DNA from: Methanobacteriota archaeon
GTDB lineage: Archaea; Thermoplasmatota; Poseidoniia; Poseidoniales; Thalassarchaeaceae
DNA: 24,008 nt
Direction of reading: 5' to 3'
Assembly (NCBI GenBank): GCA_002719615.1
Contig: PBHZ01000015.1
Span: 52,401-76,408, forward strand
Position 1 is the first letter of the stretch. Each line of letters begins with the position of its first letter. Shown here one piece after another: positions 16,329 to 23,880 of the stretch. The notes beneath the pieces are model-generated. The model saw only the letters and a list, made by a program, of their open reading frames with translations. It made no database searches and was not told the origin of the DNA. Position numbers and translations under genes: made by a program.

Positions 16329-16345
16329 GATATCAAAAAGATATC
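16329..16345. promoter_or_regulatory. GATATC-N5-GATATC repeat, candidate operator of the SPFH/RHH genes
   Basis: Two perfect GATATC palindromes whose centres are 11 bases apart, one helical turn, just before a TATA-like TTTATAAT at 16346-16353. Arc/MetJ-type ribbon-helix-helix dimers bind half-sites with about this spacing, and such a protein is encoded downstream at 17320-17466. Binding is inferred. Confidence 0.35.
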
Positions 16346-16353
16346 TTTATAAT
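16346..16353 (+). promoter_or_regulatory. Candidate TATA box for the SPFH gene
   Basis: TTTATAAT about 33 bases before the ATG at 16383, in the 84-base gap after the aminopeptidase gene. It directly follows the GATATC repeat. Confidence 0.35.
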
Positions 16354-16382
16354 AGTAATTAAGTTCGTCAGAATGAAGATAT

Positions 16383-17276
16383 ATGTCTGAAGAAGTGATT
16401 AGGAAAGAGGAAATAATACAAGATATTGAAAGAACAAGTTTGAATGGTTTTGTCGGATTGGCACTTCATCTCTTGTTAGGACTTTTCAATCTCATCATAA
16501 TGAGTTCGGGAAGTATTATTTCAGCGTTAATTATCATAACTGGACCAACATGGGTAATTTATACTAACAGTTATTTAATTATTCAGCCTAATGAAGCAAA
16601 GGCTTTACAATTTTTTGGAAAATACTCTGGCACAGTTAAAGTTGAGGGTTTTAGATTTTTAATTAATCCTTTATACCAAAAAACTGGTATTTCTCTGCGT
16701 ATTAGGAATTTTGAGTCTAATAAATTAAAGGTGAATGATGTGAATGCAAATCCTGTTGAAATTGCAGCAGTAGTTGTGTGGAGAGTTTTTGATGCTGCTG
16801 AAGCATTATTCGAAGTTGATAATTATAATAATTATGTACAAATTCAAAGTGAAGCTGCATTACGTGCAATGGCGACAAAATACCCGTATGATATTATTGA
16901 GGACAAAGATATTGGAGGAATAGCTCTTTCTAGTCATCAAGAAGAAATTGCTAATGAATTACAAAGTTCTGTCGAAGCACGATTGAAGCGTGCAGGAATT
17001 GAAGTCCTTGAAGCCCGTATAAGTCATCTAGCTTATTCACAAGAAATAGCTCAAGCAATGCTTCGTAGGCAACAGGCTAGTGCAGTTGTTGCAGCACGAA
17101 GTGAAATAGTGAAAGGTGCTGTTGGAATGGTGGAATTAGCGTTAGAGCAACTGAGTGAAAAGAATATCATAGAATTAGATGAAGAGAAGAAGGCTTCTAT
17201 GGTAAGTAATTTATTGGTAGTTCTATGTTCAGAAACTGATACAACTCCTGTTGTAAATACAGGGACATTGTACTGA
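16383..17276 (+). CDS. SPFH/band 7 domain membrane protein
   Basis: The 297-residue protein has two closely spaced membrane helices at about 22-41 and 43-58. An SPFH (stomatin/prohibitin/flotillin) domain follows, starting near the Asn-Glu-Ala-Lys segment at 68-71 and including RIRNFE, NPVEIAAVVVWRV and the YVQIQSEAALRAMA region. The helix VEARLKRAGIEVLEARISHL and an Ala/Glu-rich coiled coil come next. The C-terminus VVLCSETDTTPVVNTGTLY resembles the conserved tail of bacterial SPFH proteins that are paired with a small Arc-like protein. SPFH proteins form large membrane-attached ring or cage assemblies that organise lipids or guard membrane proteases. The small RHH gene follows after 43 bases in the same direction. 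Confidence 0.9.
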   Translation: MSEEVIRKEEIIQDIERTSLNGFVGLALHLLLGLFNLIIMSSGSIISALIIITGPTWVIYTNSYLIIQPNEAKALQFFGKYSGTVKVEGFRFLINPLYQKTGISLRIRNFESNKLKVNDVNANPVEIAAVVVWRVFDAAEALFEVDNYNNYVQIQSEAALRAMATKYPYDIIEDKDIGGIALSSHQEEIANELQSSVEARLKRAGIEVLEARISHLAYSQEIAQAMLRRQQASAVVAARSEIVKGAVGMVELALEQLSEKNIIELDEEKKASMVSNLLVVLCSETDTTPVVNTGTLY

Positions 17277-17305
17277 TTGAATAGTATTATCTACTTGCTT
17301 AGAGT

Positions 17306-17312
17306 AAGGAGA
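17306..17312 (+). promoter_or_regulatory. Ribosome-binding site of the small RHH gene
   Basis: AAGGAGA lies seven bases before the ATG at 17320, a strong site. It supports this very short reading frame as a real gene. Confidence 0.7.
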
Positions 17313-17319
17313 GATATTT

Positions 17320-17466
17320 ATGAATAAGAAAAAAATATTGATACGAATAGATTCCGATTTACATGAAAACCTTCGTAAATGGGCAGAAGACGAATTTAGA
17401 TCGGTCAACGGCCAAATAGAGTTTTTATTGAATTACGCATTAAGAGAGAGAAAAAGAGCAAAATAA
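17320..17466 (+). CDS. Arc-like ribbon-helix-helix DNA-binding protein (48 residues)
   Basis: This small gene codes for 48 residues. The start ILIRIDSDLHENLRKWAE gives the short beta strand with alternating residues and first helix of a ribbon-helix-helix fold. RSVNGQIEFLLNYALRERKR gives the second helix, with the conserved SVNGQIEFLL pattern of Arc-family proteins. Such proteins act as dimers, placing paired strands in the DNA major groove. The AAGGAGA site and the close spacing behind the SPFH gene indicate co-expression. The same SPFH plus Arc-like pairing is one I recall from bacterial genomes, where it is also uncharacterised. Autoregulation through the GATATC repeat at 16329-16345 is a plausible guess. 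Confidence 0.88.
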   Translation: MNKKKILIRIDSDLHENLRKWAEDEFRSVNGQIEFLLNYALRERKRAK

Positions 17467-17470
17467 TAAG

Positions 17471-17480
17471 TAATTTAAAT
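17471..17480 (+). promoter_or_regulatory. Candidate TATA box for the MAPEG gene
   Basis: TAATTTAAAT centred 27 bases before the ATG at 17503, with no ribosome-binding site between. This suggests a separate leaderless message instead of extension of the SPFH/RHH operon. Confidence 0.35.
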
Positions 17481-17502
17481 ATCGAGAACCTCTAGATGAG
17501 TT

Positions 17503-17928
17503 ATGGATAGAGAAATGATGCTCTTGCCATTATTCGGGCAGGTTCTATTAACATTCTATGTAGGCGTTGTTGCCAGGTTGAGAAGAGAGAGGGCTGTAAA
17601 AGAAGGTTTTAATTGGAGATATTTCAAGACATTTGAGGGAGAAAAGCCGCCAAGATATGTACTACAGGCAGATCAACATTTGGTAAATCTTTTTGAAGCT
17701 CCTGTATTATTTTTCGCTGCTGGAATATTATCTATTACACTAGAAAAAGTAGATGTTGTTATTTTTACCTTATCTATTTTGTACGTAATATCAAGAATTT
17801 GGCATGCAAAAATAACGTTAACTAATAACAGACTTTTATGGAGAGCGCGTGCTTTCATATTATCCTGCTGGATTTTACTTGCGATATGGATATGGTTAAT
17901 TATATCAAATTTAAAAAACATTATTTGA
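17503..17928 (+). CDS. MAPEG family membrane protein
   Basis: The 141-residue protein has four predicted membrane helices at about 4-24, 64-80, 82-97 and 115-135. The signature of the MAPEG superfamily is visible: an Asn-Leu-Phe-Glu-Ala-Pro segment (residues about 62-67) entering the second helix and an Arg-Ile-Trp-His motif after the third. Members include microsomal glutathione transferases and uncharacterised bacterial and archaeal proteins. The archaeal substrate is unknown, and glutathione may be absent. The start ATG is set by the upstream TATA-like box; another ATG five codons later is possible. It is followed after 25 bases by the cupredoxin gene. Confidence 0.85.
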   Translation: MDREMMLLPLFGQVLLTFYVGVVARLRRERAVKEGFNWRYFKTFEGEKPPRYVLQADQHLVNLFEAPVLFFAAGILSITLEKVDVVIFTLSILYVISRIWHAKITLTNNRLLWRARAFILSCWILLAIWIWLIISNLKNII

Positions 17929-17953
17929 AAACATAAGGCCTTACCGAATTATC

Positions 17954-18442
17954 ATGAAAATCGGGCATGTGACAATTTTAATATTTATTTCCCTGACTCT
18001 TTTTTCTGGAGTTGAGGCGTCTTTTTTAGAAAAAGATAATTCAAATTTTCAATCAGAGAAAATAGTTACAGTTGATAGTACTAATTTTAGATTTTCTCCA
18101 TCAGAAATAACCATTAATGAAGGGCAAGTAGTTCGTTTTTTTTGGAGTGGCGAGTTGTTAGGGCATAACGCAGTTGAGGAAAATGGATTATTTGATTCAG
18201 GAGAACCCGAAACTGATGTAGATTATTCATATAAGTTTGAAATTGGAAGTAATGGAACATACGAATATGTTTGTGAACCTCATGAACAAATGGGCATGAT
18301 AGGAACTATTATTGTAAATCCAGTCAATATCGAAGAGGAAGAGGAGGAAGAAATAGAAACTGAAGATGCATTGCCTGGGCTTCCATTCTACAGTGCTATT
18401 CTGATATCGATAGTAGCCGCAAAAATACATAAAAAGGAATAG
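17954..18442 (+). CDS. Exported plastocyanin/halocyanin-like cupredoxin with C-terminal anchor
   Basis: The 162-residue protein starts with a signal peptide (about 1-22). The cupredoxin domain at 35-122 has the complete type 1 copper site: His71 in LGHN, then Cys107, His110 and Met115 in CEPHEQMGM. It is a small outside electron carrier, probably feeding a terminal oxidase or another copper enzyme. After a Glu-rich linker, the C-terminus has PGLP, about 12 hydrophobic residues and a basic end KIHKKE. This layout resembles the PGF-CTERM signal processed by archaeosortases, and otherwise would simply be a membrane anchor. An AT-rich stretch about 30 bases upstream could be its promoter. It is convergent with the kinase gene, 26 bases away. 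Confidence 0.92.
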   Translation: MKIGHVTILIFISLTLFSGVEASFLEKDNSNFQSEKIVTVDSTNFRFSPSEITINEGQVVRFFWSGELLGHNAVEENGLFDSGEPETDVDYSYKFEIGSNGTYEYVCEPHEQMGMIGTIIVNPVNIEEEEEEEIETEDALPGLPFYSAILISIVAAKIHKKE

Positions 18443-18468
18443 CACCATAAAAATAGTTCTAAATAGGT

Positions 18469-19383
18469 TTAGAAAGGAAGTTCTTTATCTAGACGATCGG
18501 TCATTTCTAGATATCTATTCGCATGCTCAGTATTTGGTAAATTTATAACGAATTGCCAATATCTCCATGCGGCTATTGAGAGTGTTGCTAATCTATGTAA
18601 GTCAGGTAAAGCCGAAATCTCTTGTTCAGTTAATTTACGCACTGATTGATAGCCGTCGAGTAGGGAATACCAATGATTTGCCACTGGTAAATTATTCTCC
18701 CATCCAAAACCAACAAAAGTCATCACCAAATCAAAAGCCAAAATACCATTACAAGTTTCTTCAAAATCAAGTAGGGATTTGACTTCATCATTCATTCCTA
18801 TAACATTGTCAGGAAATAAATCGCCATGTATTATTCCTCTGGGAAGTTTTCCAAAATTATCTTTTAATTTTGTACTTTCTTTCTTTAGTAGATAAAGGAA
18901 ATCTGTCCACTCATTTTTCTCTTCGGCGATACTGAATAATTTCTGAAATAATTTATATCCCATCGAAAAATCTTTTTTTAGCCATGGTGGTGATTTAATC
19001 ATGTGTAAATTGGCTTGAGTCTGGCCAAGAGAATATAATGAAGAAGGATTTGACTTTAACCAATTACCCTCTGTGAAAGGAAGTAGTGACCATGCTAAAT
19101 TGTTTTTCAAAAATAATAATTTACCATTATTGAAACGTATTGGTTCGGGAGTAGGAACTCCATTATTCGATAAATAAGATGTCATATCAAGTAAATACTC
19201 TACTTCTTCTATAGATTGTTCATCCCATATCTTCAATACAACTTTCTCTCCCTCCTTTAATTGTAAAATATAATTTGAATTTGCCCAGCCACCGGGGAGT
19301 TTCTGTATGGAAATAATATCTGAGAGATTGGTACAATCGATTACCTCCAAAGCATCTTCGAGTGAGACTTCTGTGTAAGCCAT
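18469..19383 (-). CDS. APH/choline kinase-fold small-molecule kinase (ThrB type II or hydroxylysine kinase-like)
   Basis: The 304-residue protein has the aminoglycoside phosphotransferase fold. There is a glycine-rich PGGWANSNY at about 30-38, the ATP-binding lysine in VVLKIW (Lys51), the catalytic loop HGDLFPDN (His186, Asp188, Asn193) and the metal-binding LLDFEE (Asp206). The stretch around the loop and the later GYQSVRKLTEQE resemble homoserine kinase type II, but hydroxylysine kinase and ethanolamine/choline kinases are in the same superfamily. It lies head to head with a class III aminotransferase-fold gene of the ETNPPL/PHYKPL type, 86 bases away. Those lyases act on O-phosphorylated amino alcohols, so this enzyme is a good candidate for making that substrate. 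The exact substrate is unresolved. Confidence 0.85.
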   Translation of the reverse strand: MAYTEVSLEDALEVIDCTNLSDIISIQKLPGGWANSNYILQLKEGEKVVLKIWDEQSIEEVEYLLDMTSYLSNNGVPTPEPIRFNNGKLLFLKNNLAWSLLPFTEGNWLKSNPSSLYSLGQTQANLHMIKSPPWLKKDFSMGYKLFQKLFSIAEEKNEWTDFLYLLKKESTKLKDNFGKLPRGIIHGDLFPDNVIGMNDEVKSLLDFEETCNGILAFDLVMTFVGFGWENNLPVANHWYSLLDGYQSVRKLTEQEISALPDLHRLATLSIAAWRYWQFVINLPNTEHANRYLEMTDRLDKELPF

Positions 19384-19435
19384 TCGATTTTGCTAAGGGA
19401 AATATCTTTTTTGTATTATCCCATTATTTTGATGA

Positions 19436-19452
19436 AAATATTAAATTATAAT
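19436..19452 (+). promoter_or_regulatory. Candidate promoter (TATA-like) for the phospho-lyase gene
   Basis: An A/T-only tract of 17 bases, 18-34 bases before the ATG at 19470, in the 86-base gap between the divergent kinase and lyase genes. No ribosome-binding site precedes the ATG. Confidence 0.3.
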
Positions 19453-19469
19453 ACAGTATATACAATACT

Positions 19470-20765
19470 ATGAATATCAAAGAAGTGAGCACAGGTAATT
19501 CGGTAGAGGAGTTATTGAAGAGACGAGAGAAATGTGTTGGAAAGGCACTTTCAATAGCACATGAATATCCCCTTCACATAATTAAAGGAGAAATGCAATA
19601 TCTACATTCCGCTACAGGAGAAAAATATCTTGATTTGGTGAATAATGTCTGTCACGTCGGCCATTCAAATCCCAAAGTAGTAAAAGCGGGTCAGAGACAA
19701 ATGGCAGTATTAAATACTAACACTAGATATATTTACGATGGATTGACTGACTATATTGAAAGGTTATCAGCTACTCTTCCATCTTCACTTAGTGTAGGAT
19801 ACTTAGTAAATTCAGGGAGTGAAGCTAATGAATTAGCAGTACGTATTGCAAGAGCCCATACGGGTGCTAGGGATATGATTGTTGTAGAAGGTGCATATCA
19901 TGGACATACAGGGCTACTAATTGATCTCAGTCCATACAAGTTTAGAGGACCTGGGGGGAAGGGAGAATCTGAGCCTTGGGTTCATGTAGTCCCCATTCCA
20001 GATACATACAGGAGAAAAGGAGAAGATTACATTGAAGAATTAAAAATGGTAGTCAATGAATCTGACGCGATAGCAGGTTTCATCGTAGAATCAATGCTTT
20101 CTTGTGCTGGACAAGTCCCTCTTCCAGAAGATTATTTATCTTCTGCATTCAAATACGTACGTGAAGCAGGAGGTTTGTGTATTGCGGATGAAGTGCAAGT
20201 TGGTTTTGGGCGTTTGGGAACTCATATGTGGGCATTTGAAGATCAAGGGGTCGTGCCGGACATAGTAGTAATGGGCAAGCCAATAGGCAATGGCCATCCA
20301 ATGGCTGCTGTTTTTACAACACCAGAGATATCAGCATCTTTTGAAGACATGGAATTTTTCTCTACATTTGGAGGAAATCCTGTTTCATGCGCCATTGGAT
20401 TATCTGTTCTAGACGTTATTGAGGAAGACAAGTTAATTCAAAATGCAAAAGAAGTTGGTAATATTTTTATTAATGGATTACTAGATTTAATGGATAAACA
20501 TACTTTGATTGGTGACGTCAGAGGAAGAGGGTTGTTTATTGGTTTTGAATTAGTCAAGGACAAAGAAACCTTAGAGCCAGCGACTTTAGAGGCTAAAGAA
20601 ATAGTAAAAGAAATGCAAGATCGGAATGTACTACTAAGTATTGATGGCCCTCATAAGAATGTTATAAAAATAAAACCACCAATGGTTGTGACAAAGCAAG
20701 ATGCTTTGGAAACTATAAAATTACTGGATGAGGTTATGCTTAAAATTAGCACTAATAGTCACTAA
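19470..20765 (+). CDS. PLP-dependent class III aminotransferase-fold phospho-lyase (ETNPPL/PHYKPL-like)
   Basis: The 431-residue protein is a class III aminotransferase-fold enzyme. Local stretches match the ethanolamine-phosphate / 5-phosphohydroxylysine phospho-lyase branch more than ordinary aminotransferases: [48 protein letters not shown], and near the end [11 protein letters not shown] followed by KIKPPM. The PLP lysine should be Lys270 in [12 protein letters not shown], and DEVQVGFGR carries the PLP-ring aspartate. Such enzymes remove phosphate and ammonia from an O-phosphorylated amino alcohol to give an aldehyde. It faces the kinase gene, suggesting a two-step breakdown of an amino alcohol or hydroxy-amino acid. 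An ordinary omega-aminotransferase remains possible. Confidence 0.88.
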   Translation: MNIKEVSTGNSVEELLKRREKCVGKALSIAHEYPLHIIKGEMQYLHSATGEKYLDLVNNVCHVGHSNPKVVKAGQRQMAVLNTNTRYIYDGLTDYIERLSATLPSSLSVGYLVNSGSEANELAVRIARAHTGARDMIVVEGAYHGHTGLLIDLSPYKFRGPGGKGESEPWVHVVPIPDTYRRKGEDYIEELKMVVNESDAIAGFIVESMLSCAGQVPLPEDYLSSAFKYVREAGGLCIADEVQVGFGRLGTHMWAFEDQGVVPDIVVMGKPIGNGHPMAAVFTTPEISASFEDMEFFSTFGGNPVSCAIGLSVLDVIEEDKLIQNAKEVGNIFINGLLDLMDKHTLIGDVRGRGLFIGFELVKDKETLEPATLEAKEIVKEMQDRNVLLSIDGPHKNVIKIKPPMVVTKQDALETIKLLDEVMLKISTNSH

Positions 20766-20799
20766 AATAATTTTTCTATCTCTAAGTATATCAAAAAAA

Positions 20800-21162
20800 T
20801 TAAGCCCAAGAAAGATTAGAATCGACCCATCTTGCCTTATTCTTGCTTCCTCTGAACCACCAGTATAAACTTAGAGTTACTGTTGAAAGTGCTAGTGTTT
20901 TGAGCCATGTCATAAAGAATCCCCCAGCCGTACCAGTGAATTTTAGATTCTTACCATCAATTGTTACTTTCTGACACCATGCATTGTAGTAAAATACTGT
21001 AGTAAATGGAACTGCAATAAAAACGGTGCATACATTCACTATCAAAATAGCGAATCTCATTAGGAACATATCGATACCTGCTGACGCCATCAATATTTTC
21101 CAATTTCCTGTTCCATATCCTTCATTTGAGTCTGTCTGATTGGCCTGCGTAACTTCTGACAT
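20800..21162 (-). CDS. DUF898-like small membrane protein
   Basis: The 120-residue protein has a polar N-terminus, a membrane helix at about 33-58 and a second at about 83-103. The stretch between them, with NAWCQKVTIDGKNLKFTG, and the following TLSLYWWF resemble one repeat unit of DUF898 (YjgN-like) membrane proteins, which usually have two or more such units. Function unknown. GGAG lies eight bases before the ATG, and an A/T-rich TTTATATA (minus strand) near 21187-21194 could be the promoter. It is divergent from the DUF4126 gene and convergent with the phospho-lyase gene. Confidence 0.75.
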   Translation of the reverse strand: MSEVTQANQTDSNEGYGTGNWKILMASAGIDMFLMRFAILIVNVCTVFIAVPFTTVFYYNAWCQKVTIDGKNLKFTGTAGGFFMTWLKTLALSTVTLSLYWWFRGSKNKARWVDSNLSWA

Positions 21163-21260
21163 GTCATTATCTCCATACTCATGTGTATATAAATCAATAG
21201 TTAATTTATATCAAAAAATCGAAGATTTTAATTGTAAAACCCTATTTGGAATGAATAAAT

Positions 21261-21857
21261 ATGTATGAAGCATTAGTGGCTCTTTGTATGGGCGTTGGCT
21301 TATCTGCTGCGGCAGGATTTAGAATATTTCTACCTCCATTTCTTCTTTCATTAGTTATTAAATTTGGAAATCTAAATCTTAATTTAGAAGGGACTTCATT
21401 TGAATTTTTTGAAAGTGAAATAACTATATTTTTACTGGGCGCAGCAGTAATAGCCGAAACATTGGGTTACTACATCCCTTGGGTAGATAATTTACTAGAT
21501 AGCATAGCAACTCCTGCAGCAATAATTGCAGGAACAGGAATGACTGCAATGTTACTTGGAGAAGAAATGAGCCCTGTGCTACAATGGTCATTGGCCATTA
21601 TAGCTGGAGGAGGAGTTTCGGCCAGCATTCAAGGGGCGACAGTAGTGACCAGAGGTGCCTCTACAGTAGTGACTGGCGGAGTTGGAAATCCGATAGTATC
21701 AACAATAGAAAACATTGCTGCCCTATTTTTTGCATTATTTGCATTGATACTTCCGTTCTTGGCAGCATTTGGTGCAGTTTTACTACTGGCCTTTGCAATT
21801 AAGAAAATGATAGACAAAGGCATGAGTACAGGAAAAAACAGTTTACAGTCTGAATAA
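21261..21857 (+). CDS. DUF4126 family membrane protein
   Basis: The 198-residue hydrophobic protein matches DUF4126. The first helix GVGLSAAAGFRIFLPPFLLS (about 12-31) is followed by the AAVIAETLGYYIPWVDNLLD motif (about 61-80) with its conserved IPWVDN. Gly/Ala-rich helices follow, and a conserved segment GNPIVSTIENIAALFFALFA leads into the last helices (about 141-160). Five to six membrane helices are likely. The family is widespread and of unknown function. The ATG at 21261 has a possible weak TATA region upstream but no clear ribosome-binding site. Confidence 0.85.
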   Translation: MYEALVALCMGVGLSAAAGFRIFLPPFLLSLVIKFGNLNLNLEGTSFEFFESEITIFLLGAAVIAETLGYYIPWVDNLLDSIATPAAIIAGTGMTAMLLGEEMSPVLQWSLAIIAGGGVSASIQGATVVTRGASTVVTGGVGNPIVSTIENIAALFFALFALILPFLAAFGAVLLLAFAIKKMIDKGMSTGKNSLQSE

Positions 21858-21890
21858 AAAAAATTATTTGACATGAGTATTTGAGTATTG

Positions 21891-21898
21891 TATAAATT
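21891..21898 (+). promoter_or_regulatory. Candidate TATA box for the histone-fold-like gene
   Basis: TATAAATT, the clearest TATA box in the window, about 32 bases before the ATG at 21926 and 50 before the ATG at 21944. It predicts a short leader of a few bases. Confidence 0.5.
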
Positions 21899-21925
21899 TA
21901 AACCATTAGAGACAATTAAACGAAC

Positions 21926-22759
21926 ATGGTACTTCGACTTAGTATGGCTAAGCCTTGGGCTCCTTCTCATGTAAGTGAAGTTGCTAAAGGGATGGGGATA
22001 GAAAAACGAATTTCTGGAGATGTTAAAAAAACACTGGTAGAAATGCTAAATTTGGAATTAAAAAAAATTACCATTAATATGGAAAAAGAAACAATTATGA
22101 ATGATTCTGAAAGAAAAACACTTGCTGATTCAGAACGTACTAGATTAAGTTACAGTAGGACCAGAGGATTGATGGTTGATTATATTCAGAAGTTAGATTC
22201 AGTGGGTAGTTCTGCCGTAGTGTCTGCAAATGAATCTTTAGAAGAATATCTACTTATGATTTTATCTTATGCATCAGATTCTGCAGATTCTGATAAAATG
22301 AATACCATTATGGAGCGCCATTTAAAATCTGCAATTATATTTCTTAATGAAAAAGAAACGGGCTCACAAAATAAAAATACAGAAGAAGAGTTGTCAAATA
22401 TTCCTAATTTGAGTCAAAATATAGAATTGTCTGGGAGTAAGATAGGGCAAGCTAATTTAACAAAGGGAAATATCAGAGCAATGGTACGTAGTATTGCAGG
22501 CATGAAAATAGAAGAGGATGCTTTGGAAGACTTATTATTAGTGTATTATGATCATGCTGCACACTTACAAGAAGAATTTCAAAACATAATAAGTAAGGGT
22601 TCAAAAGCAGAACTGGAAATTAATATGGAAAGATCGCGTACTCTTATGATGTTAGGATGGCTTAGAAGGATGCTGAAACAGGCTGCAATAACTGCCAATA
22701 ATGATGGTTCGACAAAGATAATGCTGAAACATGTAATAAGAATAGATCCATGGGATTAA
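21926..22759 (+). CDS. Hypothetical helical protein, possible tandem histone-fold protein
   Basis: The 277-residue protein is almost entirely helical, charged, and lacks a signal or membrane helix. Residues about 9-75 follow the archaeal histone layout: a short helix APSHVSEVAKGM, a loop GIEKRISGD, a long helix of about 28 residues, then the loop SERKTLAD and a short helix. The Arg-Lys-Thr there matches the DNA-contacting RKT of archaeal histones. Two further stretches (about 78-140 and 184-226) show a similar short helix, loop and long helix order but less clearly. No known function is recognised. Alternative starts are ATG 21926 and ATG 21944 (MAKPWAPS); the former is nearer the strong TATA box. 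It could also be an unrelated helical-bundle protein. Confidence 0.7.
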   Translation: MVLRLSMAKPWAPSHVSEVAKGMGIEKRISGDVKKTLVEMLNLELKKITINMEKETIMNDSERKTLADSERTRLSYSRTRGLMVDYIQKLDSVGSSAVVSANESLEEYLLMILSYASDSADSDKMNTIMERHLKSAIIFLNEKETGSQNKNTEEELSNIPNLSQNIELSGSKIGQANLTKGNIRAMVRSIAGMKIEEDALEDLLLVYYDHAAHLQEEFQNIISKGSKAELEINMERSRTLMMLGWLRRMLKQAAITANNDGSTKIMLKHVIRIDPWD

Positions 22760-22839
22760 AAAAAATACAATAATCGAATTTTAAAAGAAAGAATAATCAG
22801 TGTTTCAGTTTTGGAAAGAAAAATAGAGGAAGAGAGAGG

Positions 22840-23880
22840 ATGAAACAGAGATTAACGATTTCACTCGATATGAAGAAATTGAAGGTAGGGATTATTATAA
22901 TTGTTTTATTAGTGCCCTTAGGGTATTTAGGAATTGGATATATGGTAGCGTCTGCGTCGCTTTCAGTCAATCCTGGCTGTGGCATGTGGTCAGAAAATAC
23001 CCCAGATAAATGGAACACTGATGATGATTGGGAAAGTTTCGAACCATGGAATGATTCTGCTGAGAGAATAGAAATTCGTAAAACACTAGATGTAACCAAT
23101 TATCAAATTGATTCCTATCAAAATGTTACTTTTTCTCCAAGAGGAAATAGTGAAATTACACTTTCAGGATGGTACGTGGAGGTTGATCCCGAAGCACCTG
23201 TTGTCATTCAGACGCATGGCATGCCAATGAATGGAAAATGTAAGCCAGAGATGCTTTTGATGCAAGGATATCTATCGGAAGGAGGGATTAATACACTATC
23301 TTTCGACCTTAGAAATTATGGAGAAAGTGAAGTAGTAGATGATTATTTTGCTGTTGGACAGATTGAATACAAGGATATTCTTGGTGCATATGATTGGCTT
23401 ATAGAAGAACAAGGATACCAACCAGGAGAGGTCGGAATGTCTGCTTTCTCTGCAGGCGGAGGAGCAGCAATAGCATTTGCAGAAGAGAATGGGATAGGGG
23501 CGATGTGGTTAGATAGTGCCGTCTTAGATTTTCCTTTACTAGTTAAGAATGAATTAGGGAGATTGGGATACCCTGAATTTTTTGCTGGCCCTGCAGTTAG
23601 GGTCGGAGGTTGGTTAGTTGGTGTCGAATTAGATGCTCGTTCTCCAATGGAGGCAGCCACAAATGCAGGAGATAGGCCAGTATTTCTAACACATGGCATC
23701 GAAGATCCTCGTGTTTCGATTGTTCATTCTGAAAATTTTGAAGAAATAATGAAATTAGAAGGAGGGAATGTATCTACCTGGTATGTGCAAGATAGAGGCC
23801 ATGTAGATGCTATTTGGGGAGAATCAGAAGATTATGAAAATAAAGTAGTTTCTTTCTTTAAGTTGGCATTAATAGAATAA
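22840..23880 (+). CDS. Membrane-anchored alpha/beta hydrolase
   Basis: The 346-residue protein begins with a basic stretch and a hydrophobic segment (about 15-38) that can act as an uncleaved anchor, placing the enzyme outside. After a Trp/Asp-rich linker the alpha/beta hydrolase fold starts near residue 95. The oxyanion region is QTHGMP and the strand-turn is SFDLRNYGES. The nucleophile elbow is AFSAGG with Ser204, and Asp289 in GIEDPR and His321 in DRGHVD complete the triad. The elbow has Ala where Gly is usual. It resembles serine aminopeptidase-like and BAAT-type hydrolases; the substrate is unknown. The ATG at 22840 is preceded by purine-rich GAGGAAGAGAGAGG, favouring it over the ATG at 22870. 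Confidence 0.88.
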   Translation: MKQRLTISLDMKKLKVGIIIIVLLVPLGYLGIGYMVASASLSVNPGCGMWSENTPDKWNTDDDWESFEPWNDSAERIEIRKTLDVTNYQIDSYQNVTFSPRGNSEITLSGWYVEVDPEAPVVIQTHGMPMNGKCKPEMLLMQGYLSEGGINTLSFDLRNYGESEVVDDYFAVGQIEYKDILGAYDWLIEEQGYQPGEVGMSAFSAGGGAAIAFAEENGIGAMWLDSAVLDFPLLVKNELGRLGYPEFFAGPAVRVGGWLVGVELDARSPMEAATNAGDRPVFLTHGIEDPRVSIVHSENFEEIMKLEGGNVSTWYVQDRGHVDAIWGESEDYENKVVSFFKLALIE

